7,769 nucleotides of DNA from Verrucomicrobiota bacterium (GCA_019242435.1 JAFAVN010000176.1:1-7769); one strand, 5' to 3'; shown: positions 1 to 6,671, numbered from the stretch's first letter. A program made the numbers and translations. The notes: a model not told the origin generated them from the sequence alone.

Positions 1-29
1 GGGCCCGCCCGCCGCCGAATCCTCCATCC

Positions 30-57
30 TTTACACTCCCCCGGTTTCAAGCAAAAT
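30..57 (+). promoter_or_regulatory. Possible prfB promoter (weak)
   Basis: TTTACA (30-35) matches a -35 hexamer at 5 of 6 positions and CAAAAT (52-57) matches a -10 hexamer at 4 of 6, with a 16-nt spacer. Transcription would begin close to position 64, leaving only a few nucleotides before the prfB ATG at 69. This agrees with the lack of a clear Shine-Dalgarno there. The match could be chance, and the promoter consensus of this organism is unknown. Confidence 0.2.
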
Positions 58-68
58 AGATCGGATCT

Positions 69-1206
69 ATGGAAGTTGATTTTCAGGCCATCAAGATCGA
101 AGACCTTAAGACCCGGCTGGGAGAACTGCGGAGGTATCTTTGACTACCCCAAGCTGAAGACTCGATTGGCTGAACTCGAGCAACTGATGGCTGGGGCGGA
201 ATTCTGGAGCAACAAAGAGCGCGCTCAACAGATTATTGATGAAGCCGGCTCGCTGCGTTCAAAAATATTGCCGCTTTCGGGACTTATCGAAAAGACCGAC
301 GATTTGGAGGTCTTGCTCGGCCTGGCAGAGGAAGAAAAGGATCCGGCCGGGCAGCTCACTGCTTTCCAAGAGGTCGAGAGAGACTACGCGGGCATTGGTA
401 AGGAACTCGAAGCCTTCGAACTAAAAATGCTTTTGTCCGGCGAGTTCGACAAGAACAACGCGTTTTTGACCATTCACGCCGGGGCTGGGGGTACCGAGTC
501 ATGTGATTGGGCTGACATGCTGCTCCGCATGTACCAGCGTTGGACCGAGCGCAGCGGTTTTTCCAATCAGATTGTCGATATCCAAGAAGGTGATGAGGCT
601 GGAATCAAATCGGTCACGCTCCTGGTGACTGGGGAATATGCCTACGGTTACTTGCAAACTGAGCGAGGAGTTCATCGGTTGGTCCGCATATCGCCCTTCG
701 ATGCAAACAAGCGGCGGCATACTTCGTTCGCCAGCGTCGACGTCGTGCCCGAGCTGAAAGAGGACGTGAACATCGAGATCAACGAAAGCGATTTATTGAT
801 AGATACCTACCGAAGCGGCGGCAAGGGCGGCCAAAACGTCAACAAAGTGGAGACGGCTGTCCGGATCACTCACGTCCCGAGCGGCATCGTGGTTGCTTGC
901 CAAGCGGAACGGAGCCAGGGCCGTAACCGGCAAATGGCCCTGCAGATGTTGAAGGCGAAACTTTACCAGATCGAGCAAGACAAAAAACGAGCGGAGATCG
1001 ACCGGCAGTACGGAGAGAAAGGCGAAATTGCCTGGGGTAGCCAAATTCGGTCTTACGTGTTCCAACCGTATCAAATGATAAAGGACCATCGCACCGGGGT
1101 TGAAACCAGTAATATCCAAGCTGTGATGGATGGAGACCTCGACGCTTTCATCGAAGGCAAATTACGCGGCCTGACAAATAAGAAGGGGAGTGATGAGGAA
1201 GCGTGA
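69..1206 (+). CDS. prfB: Peptide chain release factor 2 (RF2), expressed by programmed +1 frameshift
   Basis: Class I release factor that reads UGA and UAA stop codons in the ribosomal A site and triggers hydrolysis of peptidyl-tRNA. The true start is ATG 69. The first 24 codons (MEVDFQAIKI... ending RRYL) run into an in-frame TGA at 141-143, and translation must slip +1 at CTT (138-140) to continue with GAC TAC CCC (DYPK). The joined product is 378 aa, normal for RF2. In that numbering the stop-recognition tripeptide SPF is at about 208-210, the RF2 hallmark (RF1 has PxT), and the catalytic GGQ is at 253-255, within RSGGKGGQNVNK. The N-terminal coiled region, the codon-recognition domain and the basic C-terminal region are all present. 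A TTG-initiated reading from 76 in the downstream frame is an artefact of the shift. The gene ends in TGA (1204-1206), which is also the first triplet of a heptamer repeat array. Confidence 0.97.
130..144 (+). promoter_or_regulatory. Programmed +1 frameshift site of prfB
   Basis: GGAGG (130-134), an internal Shine-Dalgarno-like sequence, is followed by TAT and then the slippery CTT TGA C (138-144). This has the same layout and spacing as the autoregulatory site known from E. coli prfB (SD-like stretch, TAT, CTT, TGA, C). When RF2 is scarce, slow termination at the UGA lets the ribosome slip from CUU to UUU and enter the +1 frame, so RF2 controls its own synthesis. The frames on both sides of the site were checked by translation. 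Confidence 0.95.
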
Positions 1207-1228
1207 GAGGTGAGGTGAGAGCTGAGAA

Positions 1229-1284
1229 GTGATTGGTGAGCGGTGGGCCAAATCCAGTGTCCCGGAGGGGAGCCGCTTTGGCGT
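1229..1284 (+). repeat. Left 56-bp arm of element 1
   Basis: Pairs with 1471-1526 at 51 of 56 positions. The arm runs from the heptamers into GGCCAAATCCAG and then the block GGAGGGGAGCCGCTTTGGCG, which is identical in both arms. Part of that block recurs at 7535-7551. Confidence 0.9.
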
Positions 1285-1431
1285 GGGCAACCGGTGGCCT
1301 GGTGAGTTAACAATTGCGTCTTATAAGATGGAAATCGACCATAACAGGCGGCTCCCGAGAATTATCTATCGGTTTCAATATTCGCAGGGACCGTTCCCGG
1401 GAGCCGCCCGTCAACAGCAGGCGGATTTATG

Positions 1432-1465
1432 AAGACGGCGCTCTACAAATTACGCGAGCCGTCTT
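1432..1465. other. Hairpin inside element 1
   Basis: AAGACGGC (1432-1439) and GCCGTCTT (1458-1465) form an exact 8-bp stem around an 18-nt loop. There is no T-run directly after it on either strand, so a classical intrinsic terminator is not supported. Confidence 0.5.
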
Positions 1466-1470
1466 GACAA

Positions 1471-1526
1471 ACGCCAAAGCGGCTCCCCTCCAGGAAGCTG
1501 GATTTGGCCCATCACTCACCAATCAC
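1471..1526 (-). repeat. Right 56-bp arm of element 1
   Basis: Reverse complement of 1229-1284 with 5 mismatches. Its outer end overlaps the last codons and the TGA stop (1518-1516) of the PAP2 gene, so the repeat encodes that protein's extreme C-terminus. Confidence 0.9.
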
Positions 1527-2184
1527 CAATTATTTTATCCACGAACGGCCCTGCTCGACTCCAGGTTAATCGAGCAAAGAAGAGGCCGATTACCATGCCA
1601 ACGAGAATGTCAGAGAAAAAATGGGCATTGATATAGAGACGCGACCAGCCGATCAAGCCGGCTATCACCAGAAAACTCCATGCCCAGCGACGCCGATAAG
1701 CGAAGCCGATCACCCCAAAATAAGCAAACGCAGTAGCTGTGTGCCCGGAAGGGAAAGAATGGAATTTGTACTTCCATAGCAGAAACTCGTCTCTGTACCA
1801 GAGACCATACCAGCCTCGCGGAACGGCCAGATTATTCGGCCGCGCCCTGCCGGAGAGCAGACGGACAGCATTGGTAGCGCCTCCCGCAAGCGTGCCTGCA
1901 ATCATCATGCAGATGAGGAGCTTTACCATGCTGCGCTTGCGAACGAACGCGAATGCGGCCAGCACAATGAGCGCATATGCCATCAACTCGGGCCAATCTC
2001 CGAACTTTGAAAGCCAACCCGCGATATGTTCCAGCCACAGGATCTGGTGACCAGCAATCGACCGGACGACCATTGGATCGAAGTAAAAGCCTAGACCGGC
2101 TACAACCAGCAACACCAGCAACCAAAGGATTAAATCGAACCAGGGTCGGTAAAAGATAGGAGTCGATTGCGGTCGTGACATCAC
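1516..2184 (-). CDS. PAP2-family membrane phosphatase
   Basis: Integral membrane phosphatidic acid phosphatase type 2 / vanadium haloperoxidase-fold protein of 222 aa. Such enzymes remove phosphate from lipid phosphates or pyrophosphates (phosphatidate, phosphatidylglycerophosphate, undecaprenyl pyrophosphate, lipid A). All three signature motifs are intact: motif 1 R-x6-RP (R108, R115-P116), motif 2 PSGH (145-148) and motif 3 SR-x5-H-x3-D (S181, R182, H188, D192). About five or six hydrophobic segments fit the fold, with the active site facing the periplasm. Translation can start at GTG 2184 or at the adjacent ATG 2181; no strong ribosome-binding site separates them. The last codons (IGDW and stop) lie in the heptamer array of element 1. 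The substrate cannot be read from sequence. Divergence from an ArnT-like transferase suggests undecaprenyl or lipid A chemistry. Confidence 0.92.
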   Translation of the reverse strand: MMSRPQSTPIFYRPWFDLILWLLVLLVVAGLGFYFDPMVVRSIAGHQILWLEHIAGWLSKFGDWPELMAYALIVLAAFAFVRKRSMVKLLICMMIAGTLAGGATNAVRLLSGRARPNNLAVPRGWYGLWYRDEFLLWKYKFHSFPSGHTATAFAYFGVIGFAYRRRWAWSFLVIAGLIGWSRLYINAHFFSDILVGMVIGLFFARLTWSRAGPFVDKIIGDW

Positions 2185-2289
2185 TGCAAAAACGGGTTGT
2201 GTACCAGCCTGAATGTCTCACACTCGGCACTACCAGGCTTACAGGCTGTTTGCCACAACTGTGAGATCTCTTTCTCATTTATCATTCTT

Positions 2290-3735
2290 GTGATCAAACC
2301 CCTTCATTTGTTGCTTCTGTTCCTCGCGATTGTAGTAATCGAGTCTTCCGGAAACAATATTCTCTCCCTGATCGACCGGGACGAACCCCGATTCGCTGAG
2401 GCCACCCGGGAAATGCGGCAAAGCGGGGATTTCATCATACCTCGGGTTAACGGCGAATATCGGTTTGACAAGCCACCGCTAATTTATTGGTGCCAGGCCG
2501 CCAGCACGTTCGTGCTTGGCGAAAGCGACTTCTCAGTACGGTTTCCCTCCGTACTTTTCGCAGGCGCGACCGTTGTACTCACCGCGCTGTGGGCCGGCCG
2601 GTTGTATGGCCCGTGCGTTGGGCTCTGGTCTGGAATCATTTTCGGTACCTGTCTTCAGCTCTTTATTCATGGTCGAGCAGCCGTAGCGGATATGCCGATG
2701 CTGTTCTTTTTTCTTAGCTCGACCTGGATCGCCTGGGAGCGGATGAAATATCCAGAGTCTCGCTGGCTCTGGTTCGCGTTTTACTTTTCCCTGTCGCTCG
2801 GTTTCTTAGCCAAAGGACCGATTGCTCTTCTGCCTGCTACCTTTCCTGCGATCTTCCTTTTGAGTCAAAGGAAGCGATTGACTTTACAGGGTGGATCAAT
2901 TTGCCTGGGCATTCTGGTCTTCGTATTGATTGTTGGGTCGTGGGGTATCCCGGCGCTGATCGAGACCAATGGCCAATTCTTCGCAGTCGGCATCGGAAAA
3001 CACGTGGTAATGCGGTCCGTTTCGCCGATGCAGAGTCACGGTGCAAAGGGCTGGATCGGGTACGTGATTTCCCTCCCATTCTATCTGGTTTCAATCTTTT
3101 TTAGCTTCTTTCCGTGGTCTATTTTTTTACCGGGCGCCATTCTTCGTCTGCGCCGGGGGATGGATCTGTCTGAACGCTATCTGCTCGGGGGCGCGGTGGC
3201 AGTTTTTATCGTGTTCACCCTGTTCCAAACCAAGCTCCCCCACTACCTGTTGCCAGCCTTCCCGCTCTTGGCGATGCTTACGGCTCGAGCCCTAAATTTG
3301 GAAAAATCTCCACGCTGGCTGGCAATCGCTACCGTTGCCTGCTACCTGATCGTCGCCTTTGCCGGTTTCTCTTTCGTCGCCCCTTATTTTCCGGCAAAAC
3401 AGTCCTACGACAGAGTAAAGGATTATTTGCGTCCTGAAACAAAGGTCGCTTTCATCGGATTCGACGAGCCAAGCCTTATCTGGTATTTCCGCTATACCGT
3501 TAGACCTTTTCTGGTGCAATTGAGCCCTCGCGAGGTAGAAGGATTTATGGCTCGGACACCGTCACCCGTTTGCGTTCTGACGCGAACGGATTGGAAACAG
3601 GTTCAAGTTAATTCCCTCTGGCAGCAGACCGAGGTTAGCGGATTCAACTTTGCCCGATGGAAAACTCGGCGCCTTGGACCAATCTTTTTTCCATTCCCGG
3701 AACCGGTCGAGCTGGTGCTTCTTTGGAGAAAATGA
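2290..3735 (+). CDS. GT39/ArnT-like integral membrane glycosyltransferase
   Basis: Polytopic transferase of the dolichyl/undecaprenyl-phosphate-sugar class (PMT fold, GT39/GT83). It would move a sugar from a polyprenyl-phosphate carrier onto a lipid or protein on the periplasmic side. From GTG 2290 the protein is 481 aa: a first membrane helix (about 4-20), then the diagnostic first loop with DRDEPRFAEATREM (29-42), which contains the expected acidic catalytic pair, and RFDKPPLIYW (58-67). Roughly ten further hydrophobic segments and a more soluble C-terminal part follow. The frame is also open from TTG 2197. GTG 2290 is preferred because it puts the start just before the first helix and leaves about 105 bp from the divergent PAP2 gene. 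No clear Shine-Dalgarno is seen at either start. The TGA stop (3733-3735) sits in a heptamer unit. The acceptor (lipid A, glycan or protein) is unknown. Confidence 0.9.
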   Translation: MIKPLHLLLLFLAIVVIESSGNNILSLIDRDEPRFAEATREMRQSGDFIIPRVNGEYRFDKPPLIYWCQAASTFVLGESDFSVRFPSVLFAGATVVLTALWAGRLYGPCVGLWSGIIFGTCLQLFIHGRAAVADMPMLFFFLSSTWIAWERMKYPESRWLWFAFYFSLSLGFLAKGPIALLPATFPAIFLLSQRKRLTLQGGSICLGILVFVLIVGSWGIPALIETNGQFFAVGIGKHVVMRSVSPMQSHGAKGWIGYVISLPFYLVSIFFSFFPWSIFLPGAILRLRRGMDLSERYLLGGAVAVFIVFTLFQTKLPHYLLPAFPLLAMLTARALNLEKSPRWLAIATVACYLIVAFAGFSFVAPYFPAKQSYDRVKDYLRPETKVAFIGFDEPSLIWYFRYTVRPFLVQLSPREVEGFMARTPSPVCVLTRTDWKQVQVNSLWQQTEVSGFNFARWKTRRLGPIFFPFPEPVELVLLWRK

Positions 3736-3818
3736 GAGATGACATACGACAGGAAGCTGGTTTGTTAGAAAACCAAAAAAGCCCAAGGCCAGGCGACGAC
3801 TTCCTGTCATTTGTCATT
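3731..3818. repeat. Heptamer-bordered inverted-repeat element 2
   Basis: Three tandem 7-nt units start at 3731, 3738 and 3745 (AATGAGA, GATGACA, TACGACA), followed by GGAAG. The right side mirrors this on the minus strand: AATGACA twice (3818-3805), next to CTTCC at 3800-3804. The arms 3739-3756 and 3800-3817 pair at 16 of 18 positions around a 43-nt core. In the core GGTTT/AAACC (3759-3763, 3770-3774) can form a small hairpin. The element begins inside the glycosyltransferase stop region and fills most of the gap to the next gene. No ORF is inside. Confidence 0.8.
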
Positions 3819-3859
3819 TTCACAGAATTCCCATAGGTTAGGTGGGGACTTGTTTTCTT

Positions 3860-4555
3860 ATGCGCTGCTTTATTGTTGCGGCTATTGTCATAGGCTTTTG
3901 CGTTCAGAGCTGCTGGGCGGACTTGGAGATCAAGCAAACGGTCCAGAACCTGGGTAGAAACCAGGAGGTCACGATCAAGCTGAAAGGTAACCAATGCCGG
4001 ATTGATGCGAATCCGGAGACCACTGCGCTCCTGGACACCCAGACCGGCATAACCACCATTCTGCTGCATCAGACAAAAATGTTCCTGACCGTAAAAGCGG
4101 ACCAGCTTGGGGCTGAAGGTGATGCCATCAAGAAACTGCTTTCCCAGAATGTGGGAAGTAACGAGACCATCGATTTTCAGCCAACCGGAAAACAAGAACA
4201 GATCAATGGGTACAACACCGAAGAGTTTGTCGGCAAAATCTACGGTCTACCGATAACCATCCAGGTAACCAAGGACTTCCCCAATTACCAATCTGTGCTG
4301 AGCGCACTTTATGCCGCCCAAAATGCGCCAGGCTTAAATCTTTTTCGAGCTTTGTCGATCCCCCCGGATAAGTACCCGGGGATGCCTATCCGAACCACGA
4401 TCGAGGTTCTGGGGCAAGCCGTGGTAACAACCGTAGAATCGGTCAGTGAAACGCCGTTAGCGGATTCAGAGTTTGCCATTCCCGAAGGATACACCGAGCT
4501 CAAACCGAACCAATCGGCGACCCCGAGCGGGAGTCCGTCGCCTTCGCCGCCGTGA
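3860..4555 (+). CDS. Exported DUF4412-like protein of unknown function
   Basis: From ATG 3860 the protein is 231 aa with a clear Sec signal peptide (MRCFIVAAIVIGFCVQSCWA, cleavage expected before DLEIKQ). There is no proper lipobox, since Q precedes S-C, so a soluble periplasmic or secreted protein is likelier than a lipoprotein. The frame is open from GTG 3842, but that adds six residues before the signal peptide. A purine-rich AGGTGGGG at 3840-3847 is somewhat far upstream of 3860. The body is mainly alternating beta-type sequence (IKQTVQ, VTIKLKGNQCRIDAN, TTILLHQTKMFLTV) ending with PEGYTELKP, then a low-complexity Ser/Pro tail. The pattern recalls DUF4412 exported proteins, an assignment from memory that is only moderately secure. 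The stop overlaps the maf start by 4 nt, implying coupled translation. Confidence 0.75.
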   Translation: MRCFIVAAIVIGFCVQSCWADLEIKQTVQNLGRNQEVTIKLKGNQCRIDANPETTALLDTQTGITTILLHQTKMFLTVKADQLGAEGDAIKKLLSQNVGSNETIDFQPTGKQEQINGYNTEEFVGKIYGLPITIQVTKDFPNYQSVLSALYAAQNAPGLNLFRALSIPPDKYPGMPIRTTIEVLGQAVVTTVESVSETPLADSEFAIPEGYTELKPNQSATPSGSPSPSPP

Positions 4556-5139
4556 GAGGGTTGATCCTGGCATCCGCCTCACCCAGGCGAGCTGATTTGC
4601 TTTCCTCTGCCGGTTATCGTTTTTCGGTAGTGCAGGCGCATACGGCGGAGTTGATGGCAGACTTCCTGAGCCCGAGGGAGCTTACCCTGTTCAACGCCCG
4701 ACGAAAGGCTTTTGCCGTAGCCCAACGGCACCCTGAATCGGTGGTAATGGCCGCGGACACGATCGTCGCTCTCGGCCCGAAGATCCTCGGGAAACCAAAA
4801 GACTTCCTGGAAGCTCGATCTTTTCTTGAGCAACTATCCGGGCGCAGCCACGTCGTCGTTAGCGGCGTTGCGATCGTTTTACACGCCGAATCACGAGCAG
4901 TCTACGAGGTCGCACACTCAGAAGTGAGATTTCGAAAGTTGACAACGACTGATATCGAGCACTATCTGGCACGCTCTGATCCGCTCGACAAAGCCGGCGG
5001 CTACGCCGCCCAGACGGACTCCTCCATCATCGAAAGCGTGGCCGGTTCTTTCACCAACGTTGTCGGCTTACCCATGGAAGTAGTGGCAGAGTGCCTCAAT
5101 CAGTTTGAGATTCTGCCAGCGAGAGCCGGCGATCAGTAA
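4552..5139 (+). CDS. maf: Maf-family nucleoside triphosphate pyrophosphatase (YhdE-type dTTP/UTP pyrophosphatase)
   Basis: Hydrolyses non-canonical or excess nucleoside triphosphates to the monophosphate and pyrophosphate. It is thought to sanitise nucleotide pools and has been linked to septum control. The 195-aa length is typical. Family motifs in order are LILASASPRR (4-13, with R12-R13), ADTIV (68-72, catalytic D69), GKP (80-82, K81), LSGRSH (95-100) and DPLDKAGGYAAQ (143-154). Q154 sits where the dTTP/UTP-specific YhdE group has a conserved Gln, which favours that subfamily over YceF (m7GTP). The start is GTG 4552, overlapping the TGA of the upstream gene as GTGA. The last residues, DQ and stop, are encoded in the heptamer array of element 3. 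Confidence 0.95.
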   Translation: MRGLILASASPRRADLLSSAGYRFSVVQAHTAELMADFLSPRELTLFNARRKAFAVAQRHPESVVMAADTIVALGPKILGKPKDFLEARSFLEQLSGRSHVVVSGVAIVLHAESRAVYEVAHSEVRFRKLTTTDIEHYLARSDPLDKAGGYAAQTDSSIIESVAGSFTNVVGLPMEVVAECLNQFEILPARAGDQ

Positions 5140-5288
5140 TCAGTAAACAGTAAACAGTAAGCACTAATCAATAAGCGATACCGGCAATCCAGGGAGGATC
5201 CTCACCGTCACAGATCCTAATTTCAAGATCGCCAAGCACTTTTCTATCCCCGGTTACTGATTACTGACTAGGGAGTAGTGACTAGTGA
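5133..5288. repeat. Heptamer-bordered inverted-repeat element 3 (between maf and the TPR gene)
   Basis: Six tandem 7-nt units fill 5134-5175 (CAGTAAT, CAGTAAA twice, CAGTAAG, CACTAAT, CAATAAG). The opposite side, 5254-5288, holds five units in inverted sense (TTACTGA twice, CTAGGGA, GTAGTGA, CTAGTGA). TCAGTAATCAGTAA (5133-5146) and its exact complement (5254-5267) form a 14-bp inverted repeat. The core contains a 6-bp pair AGGATC/GATCCT (5195-5200, 5213-5218). The maf TAA stop (5137-5139) is inside the first heptamer. The remaining bases up to the TPR stop at 5320 show nothing recognisable. Confidence 0.85.
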
Positions 5289-5319
5289 TTCCTACCCAAC
5301 CGGTTCGGGCCCGCCAATC

Positions 5320-6579
5320 CTACAATTGCGGCCCTACTCCGATGTCGCGAAGCTTAATGCGGATCTGTTCTTGTTGGTCCGAATCCTTGGCTAACTGCAA
5401 CGCCTTTTGTAACTGTTCGGCGCCGGCCCGGACATTGCCCTTCTTGCCGATAATAAAACCTTTCCCGGCCAGAGCCATGATGTTGTTCGGGTCGAGTTGC
5501 AGCGCCTTGTCATAATCCGCTCCTGCTTGATCCCACTGGTTAAGCTTGGAATAAACATCGCCACGACGGAGATAGAGATCGGCATCCTGCGGTTTCAACG
5601 AGATCAAATGAGTGAAATCCTCCACTGCCTTGGCCGATTGGCCGCTCGAAACGAAAATGAAAGCACGACCGGTATAGTAATCACTTTGGTCAGGGGCTAA
5701 CTCGATGGCCTTATTGAAGTCGTTAAGGGCCGACGTTTTGTCGTTCTTCTTTAGTTCAGCGAAGGCTCGCCCCGCATAAAGGGATGGGTCCCTCGGTTCC
5801 AGCTGAAGCGCTTTAGTATAATCCGCGATGGCTTTCTCAAAGTCCCCCGAGCCCCGATACAATTCCGCTCGTTCTTTCACCGCCTCCATATTGGTCGGGC
5901 TTATTGCCAGCAGAGCATTTAGATCCTCTAGTTCCTTGGCGGAATTATTCGTCCGCAGATAGGCCAATGCTCGAGCCCAAAGCGCGGTAGTGTCTTTCGG
6001 ATTTTTTGCGAGCACTTTTCCGTAGTCATCGATCGCTTCCTGCCACTTACTGCTAGCCGCATAAACCTTGGCACGAGTCTCGTAGTTCTGCGGGTCGTCC
6101 GGATGGAGCGCAATCAGCTTGCTCAGGTCTTCGATAGCTTTGTCCGGTTCTTTCTTCTGAATATAGACGAAGGCTCGATAACGAAGCGTGTTGTCATCGT
6201 CGGGCTTAGCCGTCAGGACCGCGTCAAAGTCCTTCTCCGCTTCATCGAAATTGCCCAGTTCGAAATAAGCAAACCCGCGGCTGAAAAGAATCGCGGCGTC
6301 ATTCTGCTGACGCTTCAATACCTCTGTATAATCCGCGATGGCTTTGTCCCATTGCTTCAGGTGCGCGTAGAGAGCCGCCCGATTCCGATAATAGAGAGGA
6401 TCGTTAGGCGCGAGCTGGATCGCCTTGGAGAACGCTTCCAGAGCTTCGGTCGTTTTCCCTTCCTTCACCAATTGCACCGCCTTAGTCGTATAATCTCGAG
6501 CAGTCTCTTCGGCCGAAGCGAGGCTCGCCCCTACCCAGGTCAACCCAATCAGAGCGATAATACCAAAGTTTCTAAACAT
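5320..6579 (-). CDS. Exported tetratricopeptide-repeat protein
   Basis: A 419-aa protein made almost wholly of TPR units, a helical scaffold for protein-protein contacts. It begins with a Sec signal peptide (MFRNFGIIALIGLTWVGASL, cleavage expected after ASA near residue 23). About eleven 34-residue repeats follow, starting near residues 27, 61, 95, 129, 163, 197, 231, 265, 299, 333 and 367. Many match the canonical pattern closely (Y at the start, G/A-x-A-Y, then A-I-x-D-Y/F-x-K-A-L-x-L-x-P). A short tail ends GVGPQL. No catalytic or membrane domain is attached, so a periplasmic adaptor or assembly role is a fair inference but no partner is indicated. The gene is convergent with maf, and its upstream side is filled by terminator-bearing repeats, so it is probably transcribed from its own promoter within about 70 bp. 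Confidence 0.93.
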   Translation of the reverse strand: MFRNFGIIALIGLTWVGASLASAEETARDYTTKAVQLVKEGKTTEALEAFSKAIQLAPNDPLYYRNRAALYAHLKQWDKAIADYTEVLKRQQNDAAILFSRGFAYFELGNFDEAEKDFDAVLTAKPDDDNTLRYRAFVYIQKKEPDKAIEDLSKLIALHPDDPQNYETRAKVYAASSKWQEAIDDYGKVLAKNPKDTTALWARALAYLRTNNSAKELEDLNALLAISPTNMEAVKERAELYRGSGDFEKAIADYTKALQLEPRDPSLYAGRAFAELKKNDKTSALNDFNKAIELAPDQSDYYTGRAFIFVSSGQSAKAVEDFTHLISLKPQDADLYLRRGDVYSKLNQWDQAGADYDKALQLDPNNIMALAGKGFIIGKKGNVRAGAEQLQKALQLAKDSDQQEQIRIKLRDIGVGPQL

Positions 6580-6650
6580 GCTATCAATTCGTCCGAGTTT
6601 TTCGTCATATCAAGAGGCGGATGGCAGTGGTGGGCCCAGTGTCCTGTTGC
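6580..6650 (-). other. Short leader region of the TPR gene
   Basis: Only about 70 bp separate the TPR start from a strong minus-strand terminator-like hairpin, so the promoter should lie here. I found no convincing -35/-10 pair and no good Shine-Dalgarno. GGTGGGCCCAGTGTCC (6629-6644) matches 1242-1262 of element 1 apart from a 5-nt gap, so part of this leader may be repeat-derived. Confidence 0.3.
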
Positions 6651-6671
6651 AAAAAAGGCTCCGGAGGAGCC
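6651..6671 (-). terminator. Intrinsic terminator-like hairpin, minus strand
   Basis: On the minus strand GGCTCC-TCC-GGAGCC is followed immediately by six T (6656-6651). A 6-bp GC-rich stem, a 3-nt loop and an adjoining U-tract form the textbook intrinsic terminator. It points toward the TPR gene and would stop read-through from the repeat island. The hairpin is also the end palindrome of repeat copy A; in copy B the T-run is degraded to GTTTTC. Confidence 0.6.

Larger units (their letters stand above)
1204..1531. repeat. Heptamer-bordered inverted-repeat element 1 (between prfB and the PAP2 gene)
   Basis: This explains the whole spacer between two convergent genes. From 1204 the plus strand reads as degenerate 7-nt units ending mostly in GTG or CTG (starts 1204, 1211, 1218, 1225, 1232, 1239). 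The right edge carries the same kind of unit inverted: on the minus strand ATTGGTG occurs twice in tandem (1531-1518). Inside the arrays, 1229-1284 and 1471-1526 form a 56-bp inverted repeat with 5 mismatches. The core holds two further inverted pairs: GGCGGCTCCCG (1347-1357) with its exact complement at 1398-1408, and AAGACGGC (1432-1439) with GCCGTCTT (1458-1465). No transposase or credible ORF lies inside, so it resembles a non-autonomous, MITE-like or REP-like element. It might also act as a bidirectional terminator for the two convergent genes. Confidence 0.85.

Noticed and set aside
76..144. TTG start at 76 for prfB in the downstream frame
   Set aside because: The region is explained by the ATG 69 leader frame and the canonical +1 shift; the peptide encoded by the 76 frame before 142 does not resemble RF2.
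1832..2278. 148-codon minus-strand open frame overlapping the PAP2 gene in another frame
   Set aside because: The PAP2 frame carries all three catalytic motifs, while this one is rich in Arg, Cys and Ser with no recognisable fold.
2197..2289. TTG 2197 as the glycosyltransferase start
   Set aside because: It adds 31 residues before the first membrane helix and would put the start about 13 bp from the divergent PAP2 start, leaving no room for promoters.
3759..3780. Intrinsic terminator after the glycosyltransferase gene
   Set aside because: The GGTTT/AAACC stem is followed by an A-run on the plus strand, and on the minus strand the T-run precedes the stem, so neither direction fits.
3644..4195. 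183-codon minus-strand open frame opposite the glycosyltransferase end and the DUF4412-like gene
   Set aside because: It crosses element 2 and lies antisense to two well-supported genes; its translation has no recognisable domain.
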